In this document: in pieces, positions 53,440 to 63,700 of the stretch | How the letters are laid out: each line of letters begins with the position of its first letter | Numbering within the stretch: the stretch's first letter is position 1 | Source: Paenibacillus sp. | GTDB lineage: Bacteria; Bacillota; Bacilli; Paenibacillales; Paenibacillaceae | Reading direction: 5' to 3' | DNA: 64,000 bases | Assembly (NCBI GenBank): GCA_031254035.1 | Contig: JAIRVF010000033.1 | Span: 1-64,000 of the forward strand | Notes under the pieces: model-generated | Told to the model about the DNA's origin: nothing | The model's input: the letters and a program-made list of their open reading frames with translations, nothing else | Databases searched by the model: none | Program-made: the position numbers and the translations under genes

Positions 53440-55116
53440 TTATCCCTGAATGCCAGTACCCGCACTAGTATCTTTTATAGCCTTTTTTCCTGAAAACAAA
53501 TCGGCTATATTCCGCGTGAACGGATAAATCATAAACAGGTTCAGAGATAAGAACACTGCACAAACGACATTTTCCACCGGCTGCATCGACGTAAAAAACA
53601 GATGGAACAGCGAGGCGAACAACAGCACGGGCAGCACCGCAAGAATCATAATCATCCAGCTGCGTTTGAGTGCTGCGGACGGATCCTTCGATCCTTGCAG
53701 AAATGCGAGTACTATGCAATGAACAAGCAGCGGAAGACTGAACATATATCCCGCACCCGGTATCAGGAATGTGACAATCCAAACCAAAATCAGAAACATA
53801 AACATCGCTGAAATGATCATTTCAAGCTCATTCCTACTCCGACGTAGATATAAACTTAACAAAATATGAATCAACAAAGTGATTGCTAGGAAGCTGAAAT
53901 TGTAGACTTGAATATGAATGCCGGTATCAATTTTATTCAGTAATTCATAGAAGCCGAAAGAAACAAGCGCGGATAACAGAACTCCAATTACCACAAAAAC
54001 GACCCCTGTGGCAATTTTGCCAAGCCGCAGCGACTGCTTCTTTGCAAATAGCCAAAACAGTACAAGCAAAGCCGCCGTCAAAACTATGGCTAACGGCAGA
54101 TTTACGGATTGCGGGTAATACAGGATTTTGCCGTATAAGTTAAAATACTCTGCATCTTCTGCAGACTTCAATTGGCTCAGATCCATTGCTCCAAAATGAC
54201 TCGCAATCGCCAAAGCGTTTTCACCGTGATGCTGTAGCGTTGCCTTGGATACATTTTCAATCGAGTCATCGGTGGTATGGTATTTTTCCCAGCTAGCTAC
54301 GTATGCGAAATTCAATCCGGGAATCCCTTCTCGCAAGGAAACCGTCAGATCGGTATCGTTCGGCATCGTGCGGTAGAGATCTGCGAGGAATGAATTGCTG
54401 ACCGGGGCCGGTGCGATGGATGCGAATTCATGAATCAGCTTGCTGTTGGCATCGCTGGTTTGGAACATGAGCGAAGGACCGCTTGCGCCTTTGGCTTCAA
54501 AGTTGGCGACCATGCCAACTCGGTCCTTGAACCTGGATGCCTTCCAAAATGTTTCGGCACCAAGAAGCCCCTCTTCCTCTCCATCTGTGATGACGAACAA
54601 GATATCATGCAGCGGCTTACCCTGCGCTTTCAAAGCACGTGCGGTCTCAAGCAAAGCTGCTACAGCCACTCCGTCGTCATTTGCCCCGGGTCCACTGGGT
54701 ACGGAATCATAATGGGCGGACATCATTAGTGCTTGCCCTTTCAGTGATCCTTTAAGAGTGGCGATGATGTTGTAAAGCGTAACATCTTCATTGCCGTTTC
54801 CGTTTCCACGATTAATTATTTTGGTTGGATAGGATTCCACCATGACATCGAGGCCAAGCTTACTGAATTGATCCACGATGTATGTTCTGACCATCTCATG
54901 TTCAGGGAGAAATGGAGTATGCGGCTCCTTAGCAATATGCGTCAAATAGACAAAAGCTCGATCAGCAGAAAAGCCGTTCTCGGCGGTATCCGTCCCCTTA
55001 CCCTTAGGCGGATTCTCGAACCAAAGCGATGAAACGGCGAGAATAACGATAAATAATGACACTGGGATAATTCCGACAAGCCTTCGAATAAAACCACGGC
55101 TCTTACTTTTTGACAT
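53440..55116 (-). CDS. Membrane-anchored M28 family metallopeptidase
   Basis: 558 residues. One N-terminal helix (about 12-32) is followed by an extracytoplasmic M28 domain: MMSAHYDSVPSGPGANDDGV has the zinc His and Asp, and TDGEEEGLLGAE the catalytic glutamates. HTTDDSIENV holds the last histidine ligand. From about residue 350 on, seven or so membrane helices follow. Probably an aminopeptidase acting outside the membrane; substrate unknown. ATG 55116 has GGGAGG eight bases upstream. Confidence 0.88.
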   Translation of the reverse strand: MSKSKSRGFIRRLVGIIPVSLFIVILAVSSLWFENPPKGKGTDTAENGFSADRAFVYLTHIAKEPHTPFLPEHEMVRTYIVDQFSKLGLDVMVESYPTKIINRGNGNGNEDVTLYNIIATLKGSLKGQALMMSAHYDSVPSGPGANDDGVAVAALLETARALKAQGKPLHDILFVITDGEEEGLLGAETFWKASRFKDRVGMVANFEAKGASGPSLMFQTSDANSKLIHEFASIAPAPVSNSFLADLYRTMPNDTDLTVSLREGIPGLNFAYVASWEKYHTTDDSIENVSKATLQHHGENALAIASHFGAMDLSQLKSAEDAEYFNLYGKILYYPQSVNLPLAIVLTAALLVLFWLFAKKQSLRLGKIATGVVFVVIGVLLSALVSFGFYELLNKIDTGIHIQVYNFSFLAITLLIHILLSLYLRRSRNELEMIISAMFMFLILVWIVTFLIPGAGYMFSLPLLVHCIVLAFLQGSKDPSAALKRSWMIMILAVLPVLLFASLFHLFFTSMQPVENVVCAVFLSLNLFMIYPFTRNIADLFSGKKAIKDTSAGTGIQG

Positions 55117-55148
55117 TTGAATAGCCTCCCCCCAAAAAAACAACATAT

Positions 55149-55184
55149 AAAAATCCGGCGGCGTCATATCCGCCAGCCGGATTT
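55149..55184 (-). terminator. Terminator of the YcdB/SLH gene
   Basis: AAATCCGGC..GGCG pairs with CGCC..GCCGGATTT; on the minus strand TTTTTATATG follows. It begins about five bases past the stop codon and precedes the peptidase gene start by 33 bases. Confidence 0.8.
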
Positions 55185-55188
55185 AACA

Positions 55189-57630
55189 TTAATACATATA
55201 GCCTGTGCTGTTGATCGGTGTATCCACTTTCCCCTGACTTTGGGCAAGCAATACAAGAATTTTGGCGGCATCTGCTTTGGTGACCGCTTTGGTAGGTTCG
55301 AATTTTCCGTCCTTAGCTGACATCAACCCCAGCTTGATTACAATCTCCACCGCCCCTTTATTTTGTATGTCTGACACATCCGATAGGCTCATGACCTTCG
55401 GGTCTGCATCGTAAAACTTGGCAAGGCGGTCATAATGCAAAATATTAACGACCGTTTCGGCCAATTTTTCCCGGGTCAGCTTCTGCTCTGGATGCAGTAC
55501 GGTGGATTGTGTATATCTGAGCAAGCCACGGTCGGAGAGAATCATAGCGGCCTGGGCATATGGACTGTCCGATGAAACATCCTTAAACTGTTTGCCGATC
55601 CGGCTTATATCGTAATTCATTTGATCAGGAAATGCCGCTTTCGAGAGCATGACCAGCAGATCTCCATAAGTAAGCTCGGCGTCTGGATGAAGAAGAGCGT
55701 CGCTGTCAGGCTTGATAACGTTGTATTCCAACAGTGTCGCGAGATCCTTGCTTGCGCTGTGCGAAGCGGCATCCGAAGGGAGGCTTGCCGAATTCCCATT
55801 GCTGCTTACCTCTGGGAACCCGAAAAATTCGCTTTTTCCGGTAATGGCATTCAGGAACGGGAGCCTACGTTCGCCATTAAATGTGGGAACATAGCTGAGC
55901 GTAATCTTTGGCTCCAAAAACTTGCTATCCGTGTAGAAACCACCACTTGAGGTATACCTAAGTTCTGTCCCTAAAGCTTCCTGATATGTGCGCAGCGCAT
56001 CTTCGGGTTTAACTTGGGCTGTCAACGCATCCAGATCTTTTCCATAACCTTCGGAGAGAGAGGGATTCGAGCTGTAAGATATGAGCTTGCCACTACCATC
56101 CAGAACGACATTTACCTGATGGTTATAGACAGGGAGATCTTTGTAAAACTGCTGGAAAACAAATCTGTATTGGGTTTTTCCACCCGATGTATCCACAGCA
56201 GATTCATTGGAAAGTTTGAGAGTTTTGGCTGCATCGGGATAATAACGTCCAACGAGTTCAATGGCTTTTTCCTGGGCTTTCGATTCGGAAATGGCAGGGA
56301 CGTCATTTTTTGCTTTGCTTTCGGCGTCGGATTTGGCACTGTCACTACCGTTAACAAACTGCGAAAATATACTATAATTTATAAGCTGACCCGTGTCCGA
56401 ATCTACAGACAAGTTAATGTTATCCGAAGGACCTATTGGAGTATTTTTGTTCCAGTATAAATTCCAAATCTGCTTGCTCGGATCAACCAAGTTATTTCCA
56501 GTGCGAGATGACAATGAATACTCTTTGCTTGTAGGTACCAAGTCAGCAAACATTTGAGTTACTTCTTTGGAGGTTAATGCCTTGCCCTGATGGGGAATAA
56601 AAGTCTTTGAAGTGGCCGGCAGCGCTGTATATTCCAAAGTTTTGGGAGGCGTGGTGTCTATATTCTGAAGTAAATTCAATCTTTTTCCCGTATTGGCGTC
56701 CATCGTTGTCAAATAAGGCGAAGGTATGTATTCAAGCCGCCAATCTTGTTTTGTGTTGGGGGAGAAGTAGTTCTCGTTGTATGGTACATAGGCAAGAGTG
56801 AGTGATAAATCTTTTTTAAATGCGGCTGTAGCATCGGATAATGCAATTGCCGCTTGGCCGGATGGATATTTTTTCGTAGGGTTCGAACGATAGTAACTTG
56901 TAATGCGGCCCTTTCCGTCCACGCTAATATTGAAATTTTCGCCATCCGAAGGAATGCCATTTACTTTGGTATTGTAGGTAAAAGAGTATGAGACCGGTCC
57001 AAATAGCATTTTGTTATTCATATTATAGTACTGCACATCTTGCGGAATAAGATTCTCGACACGAATGGTAGAAGCAGCTTGTACGATAAAATCCTTGGCC
57101 AGCTTTTCGGCCTGCTCTTTCGTAATCTCCGGGGGGTAATACGCATTGTCATCATAGTACAGGTAATATGGCATACTAAAACTGAGAACTTCTCCCGTGA
57201 TTGCATCCACATTTGTACTGAAACCAAACGAATGGTTACCTTTCGAAAAAGACCAGCTTAATGACCATACATTTTCATTACCGGGATAGCCTCCACTACT
57301 TTCCATATAGCTGGAACCATCCGGCTTAGCATCTTTCAAGATTGGAAACAAGGCGATCATTTTTTGCACTGCTTCCTCTTTGGTTATTTGTGTTTTTTCT
57401 CCCGCAACTTTATCATCAGATGCTGCTGTTGACGTTGCGTATCCGGTTCCGCTATTCGTAGATGATCCTGAGGTGCTAACCGTGTATTCGGTTACTCTTA
57501 CGTCGGAAGCTCCTGCCCATACAGGTACCTGCAGAAGACTTAAGCCTATCGTACTGGCAAGTACGGTTTTGGCCACCTTATTGGTTGAAGTACCAGTCGA
57601 GGCACGCCTTTTGGAATGTTTTTGCTTCAT
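55189..57630 (-). CDS. Secreted YcdB/YcdC-repeat protein with S-layer homology domains
   Basis: 813 residues. A signal peptide (KTVLASTIGLSLLQVPVWAG) is followed by PepSY-like YcdB/YcdC repeats: the pattern ITKEEAVQKMIALFP..WSLSWSF is seen at the start, and ITKEQAEKLAKDFI, LTSKEVTQMFADLVP and ISESKAQEKAIELVGRY later. The last 180 residues hold SLH-type repeats (LLEYNVIKPD..LTYGDLLVMLSKA; FKDVSSDSPYAQAAMILSDR; LTREKLAETVVNIL; VTKADAAKILVLLAQ) for cell-wall attachment. Function is unknown; peptidase-inhibitor or wall-structure roles have been proposed for such repeats. ATG 57630 has GGGGAGG nine bases upstream. Confidence 0.88.
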   Translation of the reverse strand: MKQKHSKRRASTGTSTNKVAKTVLASTIGLSLLQVPVWAGASDVRVTEYTVSTSGSSTNSGTGYATSTAASDDKVAGEKTQITKEEAVQKMIALFPILKDAKPDGSSYMESSGGYPGNENVWSLSWSFSKGNHSFGFSTNVDAITGEVLSFSMPYYLYYDDNAYYPPEITKEQAEKLAKDFIVQAASTIRVENLIPQDVQYYNMNNKMLFGPVSYSFTYNTKVNGIPSDGENFNISVDGKGRITSYYRSNPTKKYPSGQAAIALSDATAAFKKDLSLTLAYVPYNENYFSPNTKQDWRLEYIPSPYLTTMDANTGKRLNLLQNIDTTPPKTLEYTALPATSKTFIPHQGKALTSKEVTQMFADLVPTSKEYSLSSRTGNNLVDPSKQIWNLYWNKNTPIGPSDNINLSVDSDTGQLINYSIFSQFVNGSDSAKSDAESKAKNDVPAISESKAQEKAIELVGRYYPDAAKTLKLSNESAVDTSGGKTQYRFVFQQFYKDLPVYNHQVNVVLDGSGKLISYSSNPSLSEGYGKDLDALTAQVKPEDALRTYQEALGTELRYTSSGGFYTDSKFLEPKITLSYVPTFNGERRLPFLNAITGKSEFFGFPEVSSNGNSASLPSDAASHSASKDLATLLEYNVIKPDSDALLHPDAELTYGDLLVMLSKAAFPDQMNYDISRIGKQFKDVSSDSPYAQAAMILSDRGLLRYTQSTVLHPEQKLTREKLAETVVNILHYDRLAKFYDADPKVMSLSDVSDIQNKGAVEIVIKLGLMSAKDGKFEPTKAVTKADAAKILVLLAQSQGKVDTPINSTGYMY

Positions 57631-57762
57631 TGTTATAAACCTCCCCTTTACCATATTAAACCAAATTGATTATAGCATACCATTTATCTTACGCATATCA
57701 CTTGAGTTCATGTTTAAAATGTTATATCCTGAAAACGTATCTTTCCTAAGGAGGAGAATGAA

Positions 57763-57969
57763 TTGAAAAAGTCGAGGCAAAAGTCAGTGAAGTCCGCTCA
57801 AACTAACCAGCCGTCACCCATTCTCGGAGGACGAATAACATGGAGCCGCAAACCGATGACCCAGATTGTCGCCAACAAAAAAGCGGAACAGCGCCGAACG
57901 TGGTGCCGAAAAGGCACTGACGACGGCGTTTTTTTTATCCCTAAAATAGATTCCCATTCCACCGCTTGA
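57763..57969 (+). CDS. Possible small basic protein, uncertain
   Basis: AAGGAGG stands eight bases before TTG 57763, which opens a 68-codon basic frame (LKKSRQKSVKSAQTNQPSPI). The frame runs straight through a strong terminator at 57892-57936, so the last third is unlikely to be translated from a terminated message. The good ribosome site is the only support. It may be a leader for the overlapping 26-codon frame at 57840. Confidence 0.3.
   Translation: MKKSRQKSVKSAQTNQPSPILGGRITWSRKPMTQIVANKKAEQRRTWCRKGTDDGVFFIPKIDSHSTA
57840..57920 (+). CDS. Possible 26-residue peptide, uncertain
   Basis: GGAGG lies eight bases before ATG 57840. The frame encodes MEPQTDDPDCRQQKSGTAPN, VVPKRH and stops in the loop of the terminator at 57892-57936, a common arrangement for the last gene on a transcript. 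No homologue is recalled. Either this or the frame at 57763 would be the product of the short plus-strand transcript. Confidence 0.35.
   Translation: MEPQTDDPDCRQQKSGTAPNVVPKRH
57892..57936 (+). terminator. Strong intrinsic terminator
   Basis: CGCCG..GTGCC pairs with GGCAC..CGGCG and is followed by eight T residues on the plus strand. It ends a short transcript beginning somewhere after 57650, whose only coding candidates are the two small frames here. Confidence 0.85.
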
Positions 57970-58006
57970 TGAACATATTCGAAAATGCAAAACAGAATTC
58001 TTCCCA

Positions 58007-59050
58007 TTACGGAATTTTTACACTATATAAATACAGTGCGTACGGTATTCCTTTAAACTTAAGTTGCCCGCAGCTGATCAAATGCCAAAAACGGTATTCG
58101 ATATATTGGACACTGTCATATATATTGCGATCTATTAAGTCCGACACGACACAGCCTGCCCCCACATAACCTTCCTGTACAATCTTAATATCACCTGACT
58201 GCTGCAATTCCCGGATCGTATTCAAAATTTCTGTGTCAAAAGCATCTTCTTCGAGGCTGACAAACTCTCCATTCTTCCATATGCGCAGCGTTTCCGTCGT
58301 TTCTGACAACCGTTTCCAATCCGCAGCCAATTCAGTCTTCATATGTTCATCAACGGGAATAGCAGACTCAAACCGACTTATGATTTCCTCTAACGCTTCC
58401 AAAGGGAACTGTCCTACAAAACGAGGTTCAAACGCCGGCTCATATTTATATGCTATTTCTTTATATAACTGGGTTGCATTCATAATATGTATTTTGTTGG
58501 TATTGCCACGTAACGCATGCATGGCGAGTCTGAGCGATGCCTGTTCATGGGCATTTTCACCACACCACAAATAAATGCGGCGGTTTTCCGGGATATTAGA
58601 TAATTCTTTCATAACGTTATCTAGACGATGGTTCATCATTCTTCGAAACATTTCGTGATTAAACCGCTCCATCATCCATTGCTCCCGATTAAGCCGGCCA
58701 TCCTCCTGATGGATTTGGTTGATTGGTCCAAAGGAAAAGAAATCGTCCCAGTGGATTACGCGGCTTTCCAACCTTTTATCGCAATTGCTTAAAGCTACTT
58801 TGATCGTACCAGCCGCCGACGGACTAAATACGACATGCACATTAATTTCACGATCCAGCCGTTCCTGTTCTTCATCGAGGAGCTCATCTATAATGCGGAG
58901 TATATCTTCTGCCAGCTGTTTCTGTCCGTCTTTGCTTATCTCCTGTTCGGCCCGCTCTATCATCTGATTCAGTGCAATTCTTTCCATACCTTCATGCCTA
59001 GTCAACATCCGTTCCATTCTTTTTCTCAGACTTGCCCCTCTTTTCCCCAT
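58007..59050 (-). CDS. DUF1835/DUF3658 domain protein
   Basis: 347 residues, soluble. After a charged helical N-terminus (about 1-68), DUF1835 begins at NVHVVFSPSAAGTIKVAL with IHWDDFFSFGPI and later RIYLWCGENAHEQASLRLAM. DUF3658 at the C-terminus is seen in WKRLSETTETLRIWKNGEFV. The biochemical role is not known. It stands alone; no clear ribosome site stronger than AATCCTTATGGGG precedes the ATG. Confidence 0.82.
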   Translation of the reverse strand: MGKRGASLRKRMERMLTRHEGMERIALNQMIERAEQEISKDGQKQLAEDILRIIDELLDEEQERLDREINVHVVFSPSAAGTIKVALSNCDKRLESRVIHWDDFFSFGPINQIHQEDGRLNREQWMMERFNHEMFRRMMNHRLDNVMKELSNIPENRRIYLWCGENAHEQASLRLAMHALRGNTNKIHIMNATQLYKEIAYKYEPAFEPRFVGQFPLEALEEIISRFESAIPVDEHMKTELAADWKRLSETTETLRIWKNGEFVSLEEDAFDTEILNTIRELQQSGDIKIVQEGYVGAGCVVSDLIDRNIYDSVQYIEYRFWHLISCGQLKFKGIPYALYLYSVKIP

Positions 59051-59176
59051 AAGGATTTTTTGTATTTATAACATAAATTCCCTGTAATTCTATTACTAGT
59101 ATAATACAGCCTGCAAAATAAAATCTATTTTAAAAAAGTTGCATGGTTTTCTTTTCTCGCATCGTCTAATTACATA

Positions 59177-59216
59177 GATAACCAAAACAAGCAAAGGATA
59201 ACCAAAACAAGCAAAG
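59177..59216 (+). repeat. Tandem duplication, two 20-bp units
   Basis: GATAACCAAAACAAGCAAAG occurs twice without a gap in the 365-base space between the DUF1835 and glycosyltransferase genes. The remainder of that space shows no gene. Confidence 0.9.
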
Positions 59217-59369
59217 TTCCCCCGACCTTGGTCTAGCATCGAAACTGGTCCACGGTCCGTTTTGAAGATACGCTTTCCGTCATACACTTAACATATAGAC
59301 GGCATTATCTTTCACAGGGTTTGAACTCTAATACATAACAGACATACATCCCATAAAGAACATAAACTG

Positions 59370-59387
59370 CCTCCTTAACGAAGGAGG
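59370..59387 (+). other. Hairpin containing a Shine-Dalgarno sequence in the glycosyltransferase leader
   Basis: CCTCCTT-AACG-AAGGAGG is a perfect seven-base stem whose 3' arm is a full ribosome-binding sequence. That arm is 29 bases before the GTG start, and no start codon follows at normal distance. It could be a standby ribosome site or a stability element. Confidence 0.45.
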
Positions 59388-59415
59388 ATCCAATATAAAG
59401 ATCGAAGGTGATCCT

Positions 59416-60594
59416 GTGAGCAAGAAAAGAGTATTAATTTTATCAGAAGGTTTTGGAAGCGGACATACACAGGCTGGTTATGCTTTGGCCGCAGGCATGA
59501 AAAAGATGAATCCGAATATTCATACGAAAGTCATCGAGTTAGGCTCATTTTTGAATCCAAACGTCGCTCCTTGGATTATGTCGGCCTACCGATTAACGAT
59601 AAACTCCAATCCGGGTCTTGTCGGTATGCTTTATCGAAAACAACATGAAAAACCATTAAGCAAGCTGACCACAATGGCTTTGCACCGGATTTTCTACCAT
59701 CAGACAGCGAAAGTCATCGAGCATTTGCGTCCGGATCTGATCATTACGACGCATCCGATCCCGACGACTATCATCTCCAGATTGAAGGCTGCAGGTCTGA
59801 ATGTTCCGCTTTTCACCGTCATTACGGATTATGATGCCCACGCCTCCTGGATGAGCTCACGGGTTGACCACTTCCTGGTTTCGACGGAAAACGTGCGCCA
59901 GCTGCTTCTGGAACGCGGCGTTAGCCGGGAAAACGTACGCGCAACCGGTATCCCGGTACATCCGGAATTCTGGTCCACCGAGGATAAATCTACCGTCCGC
60001 AGAAATCTGAAGATCAAAGATATGTCCACAGTTCTGATTATGGGCGGCGGCTGGGGACTCGTAGCCAACGAACAGCTTGAACAGTTGGTCCGTTGGAAAG
60101 AAAAAGTCCAACTCGTATTTTGTCTCGGAAATAATCAAAAACTGCTCGATAAAATGAAAAATGATCCGAAATTCCAACATGAAAATATTGTCTTGATGGG
60201 CCATACCCGTGAAATCAGCAAATGGATGGACGCTGCCAATCTTCTCGTTACAAAGCCAGGAGGAATGACATGCACTGAGGCACTCGCCAAAGGGCTGCCG
60301 ATGCTGTTCTGCGAATCCCTGCCGGGTCAGGAGGAGATGAACCGTGATTATTTCGTAAGACGGGGTTATGGTGAAACGATGCAAAATGAAGGCATGGTCG
60401 AACTATGGCTTGGCAAGATTGCTGCAGGTGAACCTATCTTAATGAAGCGAAGCTTCCAATCTTTCTATTTCGACTCAAGCAGACAAGATTATTACAACCC
60501 GAGTCGATGCGCTTCCGAAGTCGTTCAGCTTCTCGATTATCCACAGCAGCAATCCAGCATGATCGCTACGCGTAGTATTCCGGTTGGGATTTAA
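59416..60594 (+). CDS. UgtP-like diacylglycerol glucosyltransferase (MGDG synthase family)
   Basis: 392 residues, GT28-like. The N-terminal MGDG-synthase domain has LILSEGFGSGHTQAGYALA and DLIITTHPIPTTIISRL; the UDP-sugar-binding C-terminal domain has LIMGGGWGLVANEQLEQLV and TKPGGMTCTEALAKGLPML. It probably adds glucose from UDP-glucose to diacylglycerol at the inner membrane face, giving glycolipids and lipoteichoic acid anchors. GTG 59416 has GAAGGTGA upstream. It is transcribed alone and closed by a strong terminator. Confidence 0.9.
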   Translation: MSKKRVLILSEGFGSGHTQAGYALAAGMKKMNPNIHTKVIELGSFLNPNVAPWIMSAYRLTINSNPGLVGMLYRKQHEKPLSKLTTMALHRIFYHQTAKVIEHLRPDLIITTHPIPTTIISRLKAAGLNVPLFTVITDYDAHASWMSSRVDHFLVSTENVRQLLLERGVSRENVRATGIPVHPEFWSTEDKSTVRRNLKIKDMSTVLIMGGGWGLVANEQLEQLVRWKEKVQLVFCLGNNQKLLDKMKNDPKFQHENIVLMGHTREISKWMDAANLLVTKPGGMTCTEALAKGLPMLFCESLPGQEEMNRDYFVRRGYGETMQNEGMVELWLGKIAAGEPILMKRSFQSFYFDSSRQDYYNPSRCASEVVQLLDYPQQQSSMIATRSIPVGI

Positions 60595-60680
60595 ACGGAA
60601 GCAATCAACTAAGCAGCGGTAGTGATGATCTCCGGGGGATATGCTGTACCAACGCAACATATTGATCGTAGAAAAAACAC

Positions 60681-60720
60681 AATACAGCCAACCACTTTCC
60701 CCGGTGGTTGGCTGTATTTA
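60681..60720 (+). terminator. Terminator of the glycosyltransferase gene
   Basis: AATACAGCCAACCAC and GTGGTTGGCTGTATT form a 15-base perfect stem around an 8-base loop, followed by TAT-rich sequence. Confidence 0.8.
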
Positions 60721-60754
60721 TAGGCAATCTATTGCCCTTTGATAGATTGCCTAT
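60720..60754. repeat. Second perfect hairpin between converging genes
   Basis: ATAGGCAATCTAT at 60720-60732 pairs perfectly with 60742-60754 across nine bases, abutting the preceding terminator. There is no T-run on either strand. It may help end the uvrA-like transcript arriving from the right. Confidence 0.7.
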
Positions 60755-60799
60755 TCAACGAAGTGCGTGGCCGCAAGGTTCTTCAAGCAGAAAGTGCAC

Positions 60800-63700
60800 T
60801 TACACTTTCATCAATTGTTTTAGTGCTTGGCCTGTGTAGCTGCATTCAACTTGAGTGAGCTGCGCCGGAGTACATTGTGCGATGATTTCACCGCCAGTTG
60901 TTCCGCCATCCGGTCCAAGTTCGATGGTCCAGTCTGCGGTTTTTATCACATCAAGGTCGTGTTCAATCACGATAACGGTGTGACCTTCATCTACCAGTCG
61001 ATGCAAAATATTCAGAAGGTGTTGGATATCATTAAAATGAAGCCCCGTCGTAGGTTCATCTAGGATATAAATCATCCGGCCTTTTTGTGCTTTGCTCAAT
61101 TCTTTAACAAGCTTGACACGCTGCGCTTCCCCACCACTTAATGTCGTTGCGCTTTGCCCCAGTTTAATATACTCAAGGCCTACTTTCTGAAATGTGTTCA
61201 AAATTCTTTTGATATCCTTGAACTTATCAAACAACTGAGTCGCTTCATTAACATCCATGTCTAGAACATCTGAAATGTTTTTTCCGTCATAGGTGACAGA
61301 CAAAATCTCCGGTTTGAACCGTTTCCCTTCACAATCCTGACATGGAATCCATACGTCGGCGAGAAATTGCATCTCAATTTTAACATGTCCTTGCCCCTGG
61401 CATGTCTCGCAGCGACCGTTTGGCGAATTAAAGCTAAAGCTTTCATATGTCAGACCGGCTGCTTTTGCTTGTTCTGTACTAGCAAAAACTTTCCGGATTT
61501 TATTGAACAGATCCGTATAAGTGGCCGGGTTCGAGCGTGGTGTTCGGCCGATAGGATCCTGTGAAACTTTGATGACCTTATCAAGAAACTCCAATCCGGT
61601 GATTTCTTCATAAGCGCCTGGTACCGCCTCACTGTTGTTCAATTTTTGTACCAGAAGCGGTTCGAGTGTCTCTCCGATCAGGCTGCTCTTGCCGCTGCCG
61701 CTGACGCCGGTCACACAGGTGAAACATCCGATCGGGAACTTCGCCGTGACATTTTTTAAGTTATTGTTCGTCGCTCCTTTGAGAATGAGCCAATCTTTTG
61801 GAGTTTTGCGGCTGGCCCGTTTTTTCGGGGCTTGTACGGTCAACTGACCCTTTAAGAATTGGCCTGTAAGCGATTCGGAGCAATTCATCACTTCTTGTGG
61901 CGTTCCCTGGGCCATCACTCGACCACCCAGCACGCCCGCTTTCGGTCCGATATCAATTAGATGGTCGGCATGGCGAATAATCTGCTCTTTATGCTCGACG
62001 ACCAGCACCGAGTTTCCTTGGTCCCGCAGTTTAAACAGCGTTTGCAAAAGACTTTGAATATCACGCGGATGAAGTCCAATGGAAGGCTCATCCAATACAT
62101 ATAACACATCAACCATACCGCTGCTCAATTGGCTTGCCAGCCGGACGCGTTGTCCCTCCCCCCCAGATAAGGTAGGTGCTGTACGGTTTAGCGTCAGGTA
62201 ATGCAAGCCTACATCGATCAGGAAGGATAGACGATTGTAGATCTCGATGATCAACTCTTCTCCAATCGCAAGCAAGCTCTCGTCTAGATAACGGTAAACA
62301 CTTTGAATCCATTCCAGTGCTTCTGAGATGGATGCACTACTTGCTTCTGCGATTGTTTTGCCGCAGAGTTTGACAGTGCGAGCTTCTGGACAAAGTCTTG
62401 TTCCACGGCACGCCGTGCACGTTTTTGATTTCATAAATGCTCCGTACTTTTTCTTCGTCGCATCCGATCCCGTTTCATAATAAAGGCGGGTTAGTTCGGG
62501 AACGAGACCTTTTACGGATTTCAGATTATTCTTTTTGCCTGATGGCGATGGAAGGCTGATCTTCTCTTCCCCAGAGCCATAGTAAATCACATGTTGGAAA
62601 GCTTCGGGAAGGTCCTTCCAAGGAGTCTCAATGTCGAGTCCATAGTGATCGAAAATAACATCGAGCGATCCGAGCGGCCAGGTTGATCTTTTACCGTCCC
62701 GCAGATTACCAAACCAGGCAAGAGCTCCGTCGAGAATTGACAGATTCGGATCACCGAGCAGCCGCGCAGGATCAATAACTTGTTCTGAACCGACCCCATT
62801 ACATTCAGGACACATGCCAAGGGGATTATTGATACTGAAATGCTGCACGGTTAATTCCGGGAAGCTTGAATGGCAGCATGGACAGATCAGAGAGGTCGTG
62901 AACCGATAACTCTGCTTTTCTGTCTCCACATTTAATGTGTATCTCCCTTTTTCCAGCAGTTTTTTGATCGATTCGGTGAGCTCATCGATAAATGCTTCAT
63001 TACACATCGGATTATCTCGAACCGGGATGGTAAAACTGTCGCCGATTGCCTCGATCATCCATCCCTGGTTTGTCCGCGGGATAACTTTATCAATCGATAT
63101 AACTTCTCCGTTGATGCGAAGCTGCGTTGCACCCTTCTTCCTTGCATCTTGGATTATGTAGTGAACATCCCCTGAAAAATCTAAAAGAAGCGGGGCAAAC
63201 AAACGTATTTCGGTATGTGCCGGAATATAATCCGCTATACTAATCGCTATGTCGCGCGCACTTTGGGGACGGATGAGCGTACCGCATTTCAGACACTCCG
63301 GCTGTCCGATTTTTGAGAAGAGGAGCCGCATATAACCGGAAATTTCAGTTACCGTACCTACGGTTGAACGCGGATTGTTGCTTAATGACTTTTGCTCAAT
63401 GGCAATGGCCGGACTTAATCCGTAGATGAAATCCACTTTGGGCCGTTCTGCTTTTTCCAGAAATCTGCGCAAATGCGGAGAAAGTCCGACAATAAATCTT
63501 CGCTGCGCTTCGGCATAAATGGTGTCGAACAGCAAAGAAGACTTTCCGCTTCCACTCACGCCGGTAAATACAATCATCTTGTTCTTGGGAATCTCGATGG
63601 ACACATTCTTCAGATTATGATGTCTGGCCCCTTCAACTTTGATCCGGTCGGTGAGTGGTTGTTCCGATTTCCGATTCAAGAAGCAAAGAGGTCTTACCGA

